A stretch of DNA of 64,000 nt, from contig NZ_CP133148.1 of NCBI RefSeq assembly GCF_036488675.1, positions 1,798,001-1,862,000 on the forward strand, read 5' to 3'. A model generated the notes under the pieces. That model made no database searches. It was not told the DNA's origin and saw nothing but the letters and a program-made list of their open reading frames with translations. Below are positions 56,279-64,000 of the stretch, piece by piece. This DNA comes from Sinorhizobium chiapasense (lineage in GTDB: Bacteria > Pseudomonadota > Alphaproteobacteria > Rhizobiales > Rhizobiaceae). How positions within the stretch are numbered: position 1 is the stretch's first letter; every line of letters begins with the position of its first letter. A program made the translations under genes and the position numbers.

Positions 56279-57340
56279 ATGGAAGGTAAGACGAAGAACA
56301 GGCCGGCGGCAGCGCCGCCACCGGACGGCGCCAGGCCGACGCTGAAAACGATTGCCTTCATGACCGGTCTAGGGATCACCACGGTTTCCCGGGCATTGAA
56401 GGATGCGCCCGATATCGGCGCCGAAACCAAGGAAAGGGTACGCCTCGTCGCCAAGCAGATCGGCTACCAGCCGAACCGTGCCGGCGTGCGCCTCAGAACC
56501 GGTAAGACCAATGTCATCAGCCTCGTGCTGACGCTCGAGGAAGAGATCATGGGCATCACCAGTCCCATGGTCGTTGGCATCACCGAAATCCTCGCGGGCA
56601 CGCAGTATCATCTCGTGGTTACCCCTTACAGCTCCACAAAGGACCCGCTCGGACCGATCCGTTATATTCTCGATACCGGTGCCGCCGACGGCGTCATCAT
56701 CTCGCGGACGGAGCCGCACGACGCGCGCGTGACGCTGATGACTGAGCGTCGCCTGCCCTTTGTCACCCACGGCCGCACGGAAATGGGGATCGCCCATCCG
56801 TTCCACGACTTCGACAACGAACGTTTCGCCTATGAGGCGGTGCGCCGGCTTACCGAGCGCGGCCGGCGCCGGCTTGTGCTGTTGGAGCCGCCGCCGAACC
56901 TCACCTTTCATTCCCACATGCGCACAGGCTTCGAGCGCGGCCTTAAGGATTTCGGCGCGGAAGCGGTGAGCTTCCACCACGTCAATATCGATCACAGCCT
57001 TGTCGCCATCCGCGACGCCTTCGAGCAACTGATGCACTCGGTGGACGCCCCGGACGGCATCGTTTCCGGCAGCGGCGCCGGCGCGATTGCATTGATCGCG
57101 GGGATCGAATCTGCCGGCAAGAAAGTCGGCGAGGATGTCGATATGGTCTCCAAAGCGCCGAGCGACTTCCTGCGCTGGCTGCGCCCCGAGGTAATGACCA
57201 TGTACGAGGACATCCGCCTTGCCGGCCGCGAGCTCGCCAAAGCCGTGATCGGCCATATCGAAGGCAAGCCGCCCGAGACGCTGCAAAGCCTCAGCCAGCC
57301 GGAATTCCAGCGGCCCGTGTCTTTGTCGCGGAAGGTGTAG
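56279..57340 (+). CDS. LacI-family transcriptional regulator
   Basis: A 353-residue regulator. The helix-turn-helix reads TLKTIAFMTGLGITTVSRAL KDAPDIG with hinge IGYQPNRAGVRLRTGKTNVI, followed by a periplasmic-binding-like ligand domain to the C-terminus. MEGKTKN (56279) is chosen as start; two earlier in-frame starts (GTG 56210, ATG 56222) exist and the true N-terminus is uncertain by about 20 residues. It is divergent from the mannoside operon and presumably represses it until a sugar inducer binds. Confidence 0.9.
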   Translation: MEGKTKNRPAAAPPPDGARPTLKTIAFMTGLGITTVSRALKDAPDIGAETKERVRLVAKQIGYQPNRAGVRLRTGKTNVISLVLTLEEEIMGITSPMVVGITEILAGTQYHLVVTPYSSTKDPLGPIRYILDTGAADGVIISRTEPHDARVTLMTERRLPFVTHGRTEMGIAHPFHDFDNERFAYEAVRRLTERGRRRLVLLEPPPNLTFHSHMRTGFERGLKDFGAEAVSFHHVNIDHSLVAIRDAFEQLMHSVDAPDGIVSGSGAGAIALIAGIESAGKKVGEDVDMVSKAPSDFLRWLRPEVMTMYEDIRLAGRELAKAVIGHIEGKPPETLQSLSQPEFQRPVSLSRKV

Positions 57341-57396
57341 AAGCGGCGACCGAGAGAAGGCCTTATAGCCTCGCGTTCAGATGCTTCCGCGACGGG

Positions 57397-57753
57397 TCAG
57401 CTTCCCGGAAGTGGCAAGCATTCCATGATCTCCACCGAATCGCCCGGGAAGATCGCGAAGTGCGGGTGTCTCTCGAACAGTCTTGCGGCAGCTTCGTGCG
57501 ATTCGGCCTGAACGATTACATAGCCCGTCATGATGTTCTTGATATCCGAGAGGCCTTCCGGGGACACGCGTTTCGTCTTGCCGAGAGGGTTGCCCTGATC
57601 GACGATCGAGGCCGAATTCACCCTTCCCCATTCCATCCACGACTCGACGCCCGCCGTCTCACGCGCCTTGCGCGCTTCGTCGTCCATCTTCTTCCACTCT
57701 GATCTCTCGAGCGCGGCTTCCGTACCTATGTAAATAGCCAGGAATCTCTTCAT
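57397..57753 (-). CDS. YciI/DGPF-family protein
   Basis: A 118-residue YCII-related protein: MKRFLAIYIGTEAALERSEW, then VNSASIVDQGNPLGKTKRVS, YVIVQAESHEAAARLFERHP and a terminal GDSVEIMECLP. The DGPF motif itself is replaced, so it is a diverged member. GGAGCGG precedes the ATG. It is convergent with the LacI gene. Function is unknown. Confidence 0.82.
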   Translation of the reverse strand: MKRFLAIYIGTEAALERSEWKKMDDEARKARETAGVESWMEWGRVNSASIVDQGNPLGKTKRVSPEGLSDIKNIMTGYVIVQAESHEAAARLFERHPHFAIFPGDSVEIMECLPLPGS

Positions 57754-57858
57754 CTTCGATCCGCTCCTCATTCGGATTGAGGGTCCGGGAAGTCCGTTCA
57801 CCACCTCGCGACCGATCTCGAAGTGAGCGGACAGCTGAGCATAGCACCAAAGGAAAAG

Positions 57859-57914
57859 TACAGCGCCGCGCGTCTAATCAGACGCGCAAAAGGACGCTGT
57901 AGCACTCTGAATTT
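57859..57914. repeat. Mosaic palindromic repeat, family R copy 7 (truncated)
   Basis: ACAGCGCCGCGCGTCTAATC, AGACGCGCAAAAGGACGCTG, then TAGCACTCTGAATT, after which homology stops. Only the first palindrome remains. Confidence 0.8.
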
Positions 57915-58010
57915 GAGCCGCACCGCTTCGTTGACGGCACGGCCGATGACAGTGAGATCCCGCCGCTCGTCGGTGCCGACATTACCGTTGAGGCTCGGTC
58001 GCCGCAGCCG

Positions 58011-58041
58011 GACGAACGGGCGGCCGAGACCGCCCGTCGTC
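58011..58041 (-). terminator. GC-rich hairpin downstream of gnd
   Basis: GACG-A-ACGGGCGG and CCGCCCGT-CGTC pair with one bulged base around a six-base loop, 20 bases after the gnd stop. No U tract. Confidence 0.45.
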
Positions 58042-58060
58042 CGTCAAAGATGATCACGGA

Positions 58061-59491
58061 TCAACCGTTCAGGCCGCTCCCCCACGGGCCGTGGTGGCTG
58101 TCGGCGCCGTCGATCCGGTCGAAACCGTGGGCGCCGAAGAAGTCGCGCTGCGCCTGGATGACGTTCGCTGTGCCGCGGCCGCGGCGGTAGCTGTCGAAAT
58201 AGCCGAGCGCCGAGGCAAGCGCCGGCACCGGCAGGCCGCCGAGGACGGCGGCGGAAACGACGCGGCGCAGCGCACCGTCGGTTTCCTTGACCATCGCCGC
58301 GAAGGCCGGTGTCACGATCAGGTTGGCCGCGTCCGGCGCCTTGGTGAAGGCTGTGGTGATCTCGTCGAGAAACTGCGACCGGATGATGCAGCCGGCGCGC
58401 CAGATCTTTGCGATCGTCGGCATCGGCAGGTTCCAGCCGAATTCCTTCGAGGCGGCCGACATTACCGCGAAACCCTGCGCATAGGCGCCGATCTTGGCGG
58501 CAAGCAACGCGCTTTCGAGATCTTTGAGGAACGCATTCCTGTCGGCCACCGCGAACTCGCCGACCGACGGCAGGCCGAGGATCTTCTCGGCCGCCTCACG
58601 CTCTTCCTTCATCGAGGAAATGCTGCGGGCGGCGACGGCGGCCTCGATGCCGGTCGCCGGGATGCCCATGTTCTGCGCCTCGATCACCGACCATTTGCCG
58701 GTGCCCTTCTGGCCGGCCTTGTCGAGGATCAGGTCGACGATCGGCTTGCCGGTCAAGGGATCGGCGGCTTTCAAGACCTTTTCGGTGATCTCGATCAGAT
58801 AGGAGTTGAGCCGACCCTTGTTCCAGGAGCCAAAGACTTCACCGATTTCGGCAGCGCTCATCTTCAGGCCGTCGCGCAAGATGCCGTAGATTTCGGCGAT
58901 CATCTGCATGTCGGCATATTCGATGCCGTTGTGGATCGTTTTGACGAAATGGCCGGCGCCGTTTTCACCGAGCCATGCGACGCAAGGATCGTTCTCGTAT
59001 TTCGCGGCGATCGAGGTCAGCACCTTTTCGACACGGCGGTAGGAGTCTTCCGTACCGCCGACCATGATCGACGGACCGTGACGGGCGCCCTCCTCACCAC
59101 CGGAGACACCCATGCCGATGAAGGTAAGACCGGAGTCCTTCAGCGCCTCGAAACGGCGCATCGTGTCGCGGAAATTGGCGTTGCCGGCGTCGATCATGAT
59201 GTCGCCCTTGGCAAGATAGGGCTTCAGGATTTCCATCTGCTGGTCGACCGCTTCGCCGGCCTTGATCATGATGATGATCGGCCGCGGCGGGCGGATGGCG
59301 GCGACAAATTCCTCGATCGTCTCGCAGGGAACGATCTGCTCCTTGAGCGCGCCGGCTTCCGCATAGAACTTGCGCGTCGCCTCGACCGTGCGGTTGAAGA
59401 CCGCGATCCTGTTGCCCTTTTCCGCGATGTTGAGCGCGAGGTTCGACCCCATGACGCCGAGGCCGATAAGCCCGATTTCCGCCTGTGACAC
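58061..59491 (-). CDS. gnd: 6-phosphogluconate dehydrogenase (decarboxylating)
   Basis: A 476-residue enzyme. IGLIGLGVMGSNLALNIAEK is the NADP site, MIDAGNANFRDTMRR and GMGVSGGEEGARHGPSIMVG are substrate-binding signatures, and GENGAGHFVKTIHNGIEYAD holds the catalytic Lys. It makes ribulose 5-phosphate and NADPH in the pentose phosphate pathway. GTG 59491 is preferred because GGAGG lies seven bases upstream and the length then matches the family; the open frame continues further. It is codirectional with and downstream of fixS. Confidence 0.96.
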   Translation of the reverse strand: MSQAEIGLIGLGVMGSNLALNIAEKGNRIAVFNRTVEATRKFYAEAGALKEQIVPCETIEEFVAAIRPPRPIIIMIKAGEAVDQQMEILKPYLAKGDIMIDAGNANFRDTMRRFEALKDSGLTFIGMGVSGGEEGARHGPSIMVGGTEDSYRRVEKVLTSIAAKYENDPCVAWLGENGAGHFVKTIHNGIEYADMQMIAEIYGILRDGLKMSAAEIGEVFGSWNKGRLNSYLIEITEKVLKAADPLTGKPIVDLILDKAGQKGTGKWSVIEAQNMGIPATGIEAAVAARSISSMKEEREAAEKILGLPSVGEFAVADRNAFLKDLESALLAAKIGAYAQGFAVMSAASKEFGWNLPMPTIAKIWRAGCIIRSQFLDEITTAFTKAPDAANLIVTPAFAAMVKETDGALRRVVSAAVLGGLPVPALASALGYFDSYRRGRGTANVIQAQRDFFGAHGFDRIDGADSHHGPWGSGLNG

Positions 59492-59668
59492 GTGATTGCC
59501 TCCGTTGGAAAGAAGAGCCGCCGCGATCAAACAAACACGCGGATGGCCCCTCGATATTGATCTGCGCATGTTCGGCCCACACCGGGAGAGGATGGGCGAC
59601 TGGGACATACGGCGGTGGAGGCTCTTTTGGCACCCAAATCGATTTACGACAAGCCACTCCTGTGAAAA

Positions 59669-59827
59669 TCAATCCTTTTCAGGCTTGCCGTCGCCATCGT
59701 CGAGGACACGCCAGGAGGCTCCATCCAGGTCTTCGTATTGTCCGCTCTTCAGCGCCCAGAGAAACGCCGCAAGCCCCAGGCCTCCGAGAAAGAGCGCGAT
59801 TGGGATGAGGTAGATGAGCGTGCTCAT
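59669..59827 (-). CDS. ccoS: cbb3-type oxidase maturation protein FixS/CcoS
   Basis: A 52-residue protein, short enough to be missed by usual cut-offs: MSTLIYLIPIALFLGGLGLA AFLWALKSGQYEDLDG..., one membrane helix followed by the family's WALKSGQYEDLDGASWRVLDD motif. It is needed for assembly of the high-affinity cbb3 oxidase. It overlaps fixI by four bases (ATGA) and is the last gene of the fixGHIS operon. Confidence 0.9.
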   Translation of the reverse strand: MSTLIYLIPIALFLGGLGLAAFLWALKSGQYEDLDGASWRVLDDGDGKPEKD

Positions 59828-62109
59828 GGCAGGCTCCGTACCGTTTGCAACCCTGCCGCATGCGGCGGCGACGCTGGGGCCGAGGCAGTGCCGAGCCCCT
59901 TCAGGCGCAATGCATTGAACACAACAATCAGCGACGAGGTCGACATGGCGACGGCGGCAACGAGCGGCGTCGCATAGCCGAGAATCGCGACCGGCACGGC
60001 GATAACGTTGTAGCCGATCGCCAGCGCGAAATTCTCCCGGATCAACCGGCCGGCGCGACGCGAGGTCTCGATGGCGAAGGGAACGGCGCTGAGGCTCCGA
60101 TGCATGAAGACGAAATCCGCAGCCTGCCGGCCGACATCGGCCGCGGTCGCCGGCGCCATTGAGACGTGGGCAGCCCGAAGTGCCGGCGCGTCGTTGATAC
60201 CGTCGCCGACCATCAGAACCCTATGCCCCCCTTCGGCGGCAGCGGCACAGGCGTCGACCTTGCCGCGCGGCGAAAGCTCGGCGCGCCATGTCGCAATGCC
60301 GAGCCTGCGGGCAAGTGCGGCGACGACCGGCTCGCGGTCACCGGAAAGGATGCCCGTCGTAAGCCCCAGGCGAGAGAGGTCCTCGACGGTTTCGCGGGCG
60401 GCGGGACGCAGCCGGTCCTCGAAGCGGAAGCAGGCAAGCTCGCGGCCATCAAGCGACAGGATCGCTTCCGACTGGCCGCTGGCCGCGCCGGCGTCGCCGC
60501 AGGCAAAGGCGCGACTGCCGAGGCGGTACATGCCGTCGCTCGTCTCCCCCTTGATGCCGGCGCCCGGTATTTCGCGGATTTCGCCCACGAGCGGCTGCAC
60601 CGCCCCCGACGCCTCATGGAGCGCCGTTGCGATCGGATGGCGCGAATGGAGAGCGAGGGCGGCGGCGGTCGCGAGCGCGCCCGGATCGACCTCGCTCGCA
60701 TTGACGAGCCGCGGCTCGCCCATGGTGAGCGTGCCGGTCTTGTCGAGCAGCACGGCGTCGATTTCGGCAAGGCGCTCCATCGCCGATCCGTCCTTGACCA
60801 TGACGCCGCCCTGGAAGAGCCGGCCGGCGGCAACGACCTGAACCACCGGCACGGCGAGACCGAGGGCACACGGGCAAGTGATGATGAGAACCGCCACCGC
60901 GATCAGCATCGCGTGGCGGACGTCGCCCTCGACCAGCATCCAGCCGATGAAGGAAAGCAGCGCCAGCAAGTGAACGGCCGGCGAATAGTAACGGGCCGCG
61001 CGGTCGGCAATGCGGCGATAACGCGCCCTGCCCCCTTCGGCAGCCTCCATCAGCCCCGTGATCTCGGCCAGGAACGAGTCGCGTGCCGCTGCCGTCGCCT
61101 CGAGCGTCAGCGGCCCGGTCAGATTGAGCGTGCCGGCCTGCACGCTGTCACCGGCGCCCACCGCGACCGGCGCGCTTTCGCCGTTGACGACCGAGCGGTC
61201 GAGATCGCTCGCGCCGGAAAGCACGCGCCCGTCCACCGGAATGCGCTCGCCGGCGGCAACGAGCAGGCGCTCGCCGGGCTTGATCTCGTCGACCGGACGA
61301 TAATCGCGCGAGCCGTCGGAATTGACCACCGTCGCGCCGCGTGGCGACAGCCGGGCAAGGCCGCTGATCGCCGAGCGCGCCCGCCCGCGCATCATGTGAT
61401 CGAGCGTGCGGCCGATCAGCAGGAAGAAGAGCAGCGTCACCGAGGCATCGAACCAGGCGTGTGCGCCATGGCCGATCGTCTCATGGAGCGACATACCGTA
61501 GGAAAGCGTGACGGCGAGCGCGATCGGCACATCCATGTTGGTGCGGCCATGACGGAGTGCATTCCAGGCCGACTGGTAGAAGAAACGTCCCGAATAGATC
61601 ATCGCCGGCGCCGCGATCATCGCCGAGACCCAGTGAAAGAGATCACGCGTTGCCGCATCCGCACCTGACCAGACGGAAACGGACAGCAGCATGATATTGG
61701 TGGCCGCGAAACCGGAAACGGCAACGGCGCGGATCAACTGCTTGAGCAGGACGTCGCCTTCCTCCTCGCCTGCGGCGAAGAGATGTGATTCGTAGCCGCA
61801 ACCCCGGATGGCGCGCGCGATTTCGAGCGGGTCGCTTCGCTGGCCGTCGACCTCCTCCTTCCAGACGACGGACACACGACGCGACGATAGGTTGACGCGC
61901 GCACGCTCGACTTCGGGCCTCTTGCGGAGCGCCCCTTCGATTGTCGTGATGCAGGCACCGCAGTGGACGCCGGGCACGCTGAGATCGGTTTGGCGCAGAC
62001 CGTCTCCAAGCGCGCGGCTCGCAAGCCACAGTTCCTCGGAAGCAGGCAGCCCCTGCCCGGCCCGTTCGATCTCAAGTGCGCCCTCGACGCCTGTGGCACA
62101 GCAGCTCAT
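59824..62109 (-). CDS. fixI: Copper-translocating P-type ATPase FixI/CcoI
   Basis: A 761-residue P1B ATPase. N-terminal metal-binding domain with VPGVHCGACITTIEGAL; CPC transport motif ITCPCALGLAVPVVQVVAA; phosphorylation motif DAVLLDKTGTLTMG; hinge MVGDGINDAPALRAAHVSM. It supplies copper to the cbb3 oxidase. It overlaps fixH and fixS by four bases each. Confidence 0.96.
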   Translation of the reverse strand: MSCCATGVEGALEIERAGQGLPASEELWLASRALGDGLRQTDLSVPGVHCGACITTIEGALRKRPEVERARVNLSSRRVSVVWKEEVDGQRSDPLEIARAIRGCGYESHLFAAGEEEGDVLLKQLIRAVAVSGFAATNIMLLSVSVWSGADAATRDLFHWVSAMIAAPAMIYSGRFFYQSAWNALRHGRTNMDVPIALAVTLSYGMSLHETIGHGAHAWFDASVTLLFFLLIGRTLDHMMRGRARSAISGLARLSPRGATVVNSDGSRDYRPVDEIKPGERLLVAAGERIPVDGRVLSGASDLDRSVVNGESAPVAVGAGDSVQAGTLNLTGPLTLEATAAARDSFLAEITGLMEAAEGGRARYRRIADRAARYYSPAVHLLALLSFIGWMLVEGDVRHAMLIAVAVLIITCPCALGLAVPVVQVVAAGRLFQGGVMVKDGSAMERLAEIDAVLLDKTGTLTMGEPRLVNASEVDPGALATAAALALHSRHPIATALHEASGAVQPLVGEIREIPGAGIKGETSDGMYRLGSRAFACGDAGAASGQSEAILSLDGRELACFRFEDRLRPAARETVEDLSRLGLTTGILSGDREPVVAALARRLGIATWRAELSPRGKVDACAAAAEGGHRVLMVGDGINDAPALRAAHVSMAPATAADVGRQAADFVFMHRSLSAVPFAIETSRRAGRLIRENFALAIGYNVIAVPVAILGYATPLVAAVAMSTSSLIVVFNALRLKGLGTASAPASPPHAAGLQTVRSLP

Positions 62110-62600
62110 TTGCGGTCTCCCGGCACCACGAACCGGATCGCCTGGCGAAAGACGACTTCCTCACCCGCCATCGCCGTGATGTCGGCGATCCACTGGCCGG
62201 GCTTGAGTGTCCGTGCGGCGACAAAGTCGCCAGGAGCCTCACGATCGAGTTCGACGCGCACGTCTTCATGTTCCTCGACGGGGCGCTTGAATACCGCGAC
62301 CACCCTCTCGGCCGTCCGGTCTACCTCGCCGTTGCGCGTCAAAGTATAGCGGATGGAAACCGGCTCTGCGACGAGCGCGCCCTCGATGCCGCTCGCAGCA
62401 AAGGCACGCGTCTCAGCCACCTTGCCGTTGAACCGCTGGCTGGCGACATAGGTGTTCTCGACCACAAGGCCGCTCCAGCTACGGCTGGCGTTCCAGGCCA
62501 TGACCAGATTGGCGGAAATGATGGTGCCGAAGAAAAGGCCCATCACGCCCAGCATGTGCCACCCAGTAAATTCCCGCGGCGCGCTCTGCTCCTTCGTCAT
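62106..62600 (-). CDS. fixH: FixH-family protein of cbb3 oxidase assembly
   Basis: A 164-residue protein with one N-terminal helix (GVMGLFFGTIISANLVMAWN) and a periplasmic domain with YVASQRFNGKVAETRAFAAS. It belongs to the FixH family, required with FixG, FixI and FixS for cbb3 oxidase assembly. Overlaps both neighbours by four bases. Confidence 0.94.
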   Translation of the reverse strand: MTKEQSAPREFTGWHMLGVMGLFFGTIISANLVMAWNASRSWSGLVVENTYVASQRFNGKVAETRAFAASGIEGALVAEPVSIRYTLTRNGEVDRTAERVVAVFKRPVEEHEDVRVELDREAPGDFVAARTLKPGQWIADITAMAGEEVVFRQAIRFVVPGDRK

Positions 62601-64000
62601 CTTGCTGCTCCAGGGCGGTTGAAGTTGGCCTGATAGGCATCGCGCTCATGACTGGACGGATCTTCGGCGGTCAGTATGAAGCCCTCGTCCGCCTCGGCAA
62701 GCTTTTCCTTCGGCAAGGTGACGAAAACCTTGAGCGCGGTGACCTTGTCCGGATCGACGCCGACTGCGAAGCGGCGGCCGTCTCCCGGCGCCTGTCCGGC
62801 GATCCGCATCGTTGCCGACCGCATGCCATCGAGTGTCAGCATGATCGTACGCTGCTCCGGTATCATGTTGAGCAGCTTGACCATGTAGCCATTGCGTACC
62901 GAGCCGTCCGACTCGAGCACGAATTGCGGATTTCGGTCGTGCAACACATTGAGCTCCAGCCGGTCGCGCGACACCAGCGCATAGAGCAGGCCAATACCGA
63001 CCAGCGCCCAGACGCCGAAATAGAGAAGAACGCGCGGCCGGAAGATGATCCGCCAATTGAAGTGACGGACCTTGTCGACGAAGGCGCCATCCGCATCACG
63101 CACGCGGGTCGGGTCGATCGCCGTCGTCCCGTTGTTTGTGGCGAGAGCCATGTTCGACGCATAGTCGCTGAGCGTCGCATAGGCGATCAGGCCGCGTTCG
63201 CGCCCGAGCTTGTCCATCACGCCGTCGCACGCGTCGATGCAGAGTGCGCAGGTGATGCATTCGAGCTGCTGGCCGTCGCGGATATCGATGCCCATCGGAC
63301 AGACGGCGACGCACGCGTTGCAATCGACGCAATCGCCGACCACCTCACCCGCTGCCGCCGCTTTCTTGGCGTGGCGCGAGCGCGGTTCGCCGCGCCAGTC
63401 GTTATAGGTGACGACGAGCGAATTCTCGTCCAGCATCGCCGCCTGGATGCGCGGCCACGGGCACATGTAAGTGCAGACCTGCTCGCGCATCAGCCCCCCG
63501 AAGACGTAGGTCGTCGCCGTCAGGATCGCGACAGTCATGTAGGCGACCGCGGGCGCTTCCAGCATGACGAAGCTCTTCAGCAGCGAGGGCGCGTCGGCGA
63601 AATAGAAAATCCAGGCGCCGCCCGTCGCGATGCCGATCAGCAGCCATGTCGCGTGCTTGACGACGCGCTTCCAGATCTTGTCCAGTGTCCAGGGTCCCGC
63701 GTCGAGCCGCATGCGCGCATTGCGGTCGCCCTCGATGAAGCGCTCGACTACAAGGAAAAGATCGACCCAGACGGTCTGCGGGCAGGTGTAGCCGCACCAG
63801 GCACGCCCGACGGCGGTGGTAACGAGGAAGAGGCCGAAGCCTGCCATGACGAGCAGCCCGGCGACGAAGAAGAATTCCTGCGGCCAGATCTCGATGAAGA
63901 AGAAATAGAAGCGGCGGGCAGCAAGATCGACGAGCACGGCCTGATCCGGCGCATGCGCACCGCGATCCCAACGGATCCACGGCGTCAGATAATAGATGCT
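62597..64000 (-). CDS. fixG: FixG/CcoG iron-sulfur membrane protein (5' end beyond the window)
   Basis: The frame remains open to the right edge; the visible part is 467 residues. Near the cut, YYLTPWIRWDRGAHAPDQAV LVDL continues into FYFFFIEIWPQEFFFVAGLL. Then come the haem-like and cysteine segments AWCGYTCPQTVWVDLF and CTYMCPWPRIQ, two [4Fe-4S] motifs (DCVDCNACVAVCPMGIDIRD, ECITCALCIDACD), and a C-terminal immunoglobulin-like domain. It reduces copper for cbb3 oxidase assembly. First visible gene of fixGHIS, which ends at 59669. Confidence 0.96.
   Translation of the reverse strand, partial: SIYYLTPWIRWDRGAHAPDQAVLVDLAARRFYFFFIEIWPQEFFFVAGLLVMAGFGLFLVTTAVGRAWCGYTCPQTVWVDLFLVVERFIEGDRNARMRLDAGPWTLDKIWKRVVKHATWLLIGIATGGAWIFYFADAPSLLKSFVMLEAPAVAYMTVAILTATTYVFGGLMREQVCTYMCPWPRIQAAMLDENSLVVTYNDWRGEPRSRHAKKAAAAGEVVGDCVDCNACVAVCPMGIDIRDGQQLECITCALCIDACDGVMDKLGRERGLIAYATLSDYASNMALATNNGTTAIDPTRVRDADGAFVDKVRHFNWRIIFRPRVLLYFGVWALVGIGLLYALVSRDRLELNVLHDRNPQFVLESDGSVRNGYMVKLLNMIPEQRTIMLTLDGMRSATMRIAGQAPGDGRRFAVGVDPDKVTALKVFVTLPKEKLAEADEGFILTAEDPSSHERDAYQANFNRPGAAR

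Larger units (their letters stand above)
57754..58060. other. Intergenic region between YciI-type gene and gnd
   Basis: No gene is seen. Holds a truncated family R repeat (57859-57914) and a GC-rich hairpin after gnd, ACGGGCGG / CCGCCCGT (58011-58041), that may end the gnd transcript. Confidence 0.55.

Noticed and set aside
58091..59488. 465-codon + strand frame opposite gnd
   Set aside because: Mirror frame of gnd with skewed composition; no independent coding evidence.

Overview
The window looks like a chromosomal segment of a GC-rich alphaproteobacterium of the Sinorhizobium/Ensifer group. The evidence is the gene families and their codon use, the many short palindromic intergenic repeats of the rhizobial mosaic type, and the Fix-type cbb3 oxidase assembly genes (fixG, fixH, fixI, fixS) at the right edge. 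No rRNA, tRNA, CRISPR array or intact insertion sequence was seen. All identifications come from reading the sequence and from memory of the families; no search was run.

Left third (1-24 kb): mostly housekeeping and small catabolic genes. They include a truncated methyltransferase, an MgtC/DUF4010 membrane protein, a 3-hydroxyisobutyrate-dehydrogenase-type reductase overlapping an AlkD-like alkylation repair gene, and a ferric-reductase-like flavoprotein. An Lrp regulator, a uracil-DNA-glycosylase-type protein with a nuclease, a membrane histidine kinase with dgkA, and the last cobalamin steps (cobT, divergent cobS) follow. Then come an exported aspartic protease, an ABC-2 exporter pair, and a sulfide/persulfide detoxification locus: blh, bigR and two YeeE/YedE permeases behind a perfect AT-rich inverted repeat, preceded by a TauE permease. 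An extensin-like lipoprotein, a triple-Kazal lipoprotein and a single-Cache chemoreceptor close this part. A strong + strand terminator opposite to both neighbouring genes marks a possible small RNA near 17.8 kb.

Middle (24-38 kb): a long-form uvrB whose C-terminal coding region contains an in-frame palindromic repeat, a J-domain protein, cspA and dusA. A decayed integrase N-terminus lies directly upstream of dusA and marks an old dusA-targeted prophage or island. After it comes a row of small poorly known genes (YciI, DUF4174, DUF982, two orphans), a fumarylacetoacetase-family enzyme and a gamma-carbonic-anhydrase-like protein. The zinc uptake locus zur-znuB-znuC/znuA has two palindromes in its divergent promoter.

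Right third (38-64 kb): a frameshifted RcnB-like gene, a GH43 glycosidase and a 2-oxoacid TRAP transporter. The TRAP permeases and binding protein are convergent, and both promoter regions carry the same 17-bp motif. A nine-gene carbohydrate operon on the - strand (ABC importer, beta-mannosidase, D-lyxose/mannose isomerase, sugar-phosphate isomerase/epimerase, Gfo/Idh oxidoreductase, aldo/keto reductase) is transcribed away from a LacI regulator. It would import beta-mannosides, hydrolyse them and isomerise mannose to fructose. gnd and the fixG-H-I-S cluster finish the window; fixG runs off the edge.

No obviously unprecedented multi-gene system was found. The most interesting items are the repeat turned into coding sequence in uvrB, the dusA-associated integrase fossil, the shared TRAP promoter motif, the putative small RNA and the triple-Kazal lipoprotein.
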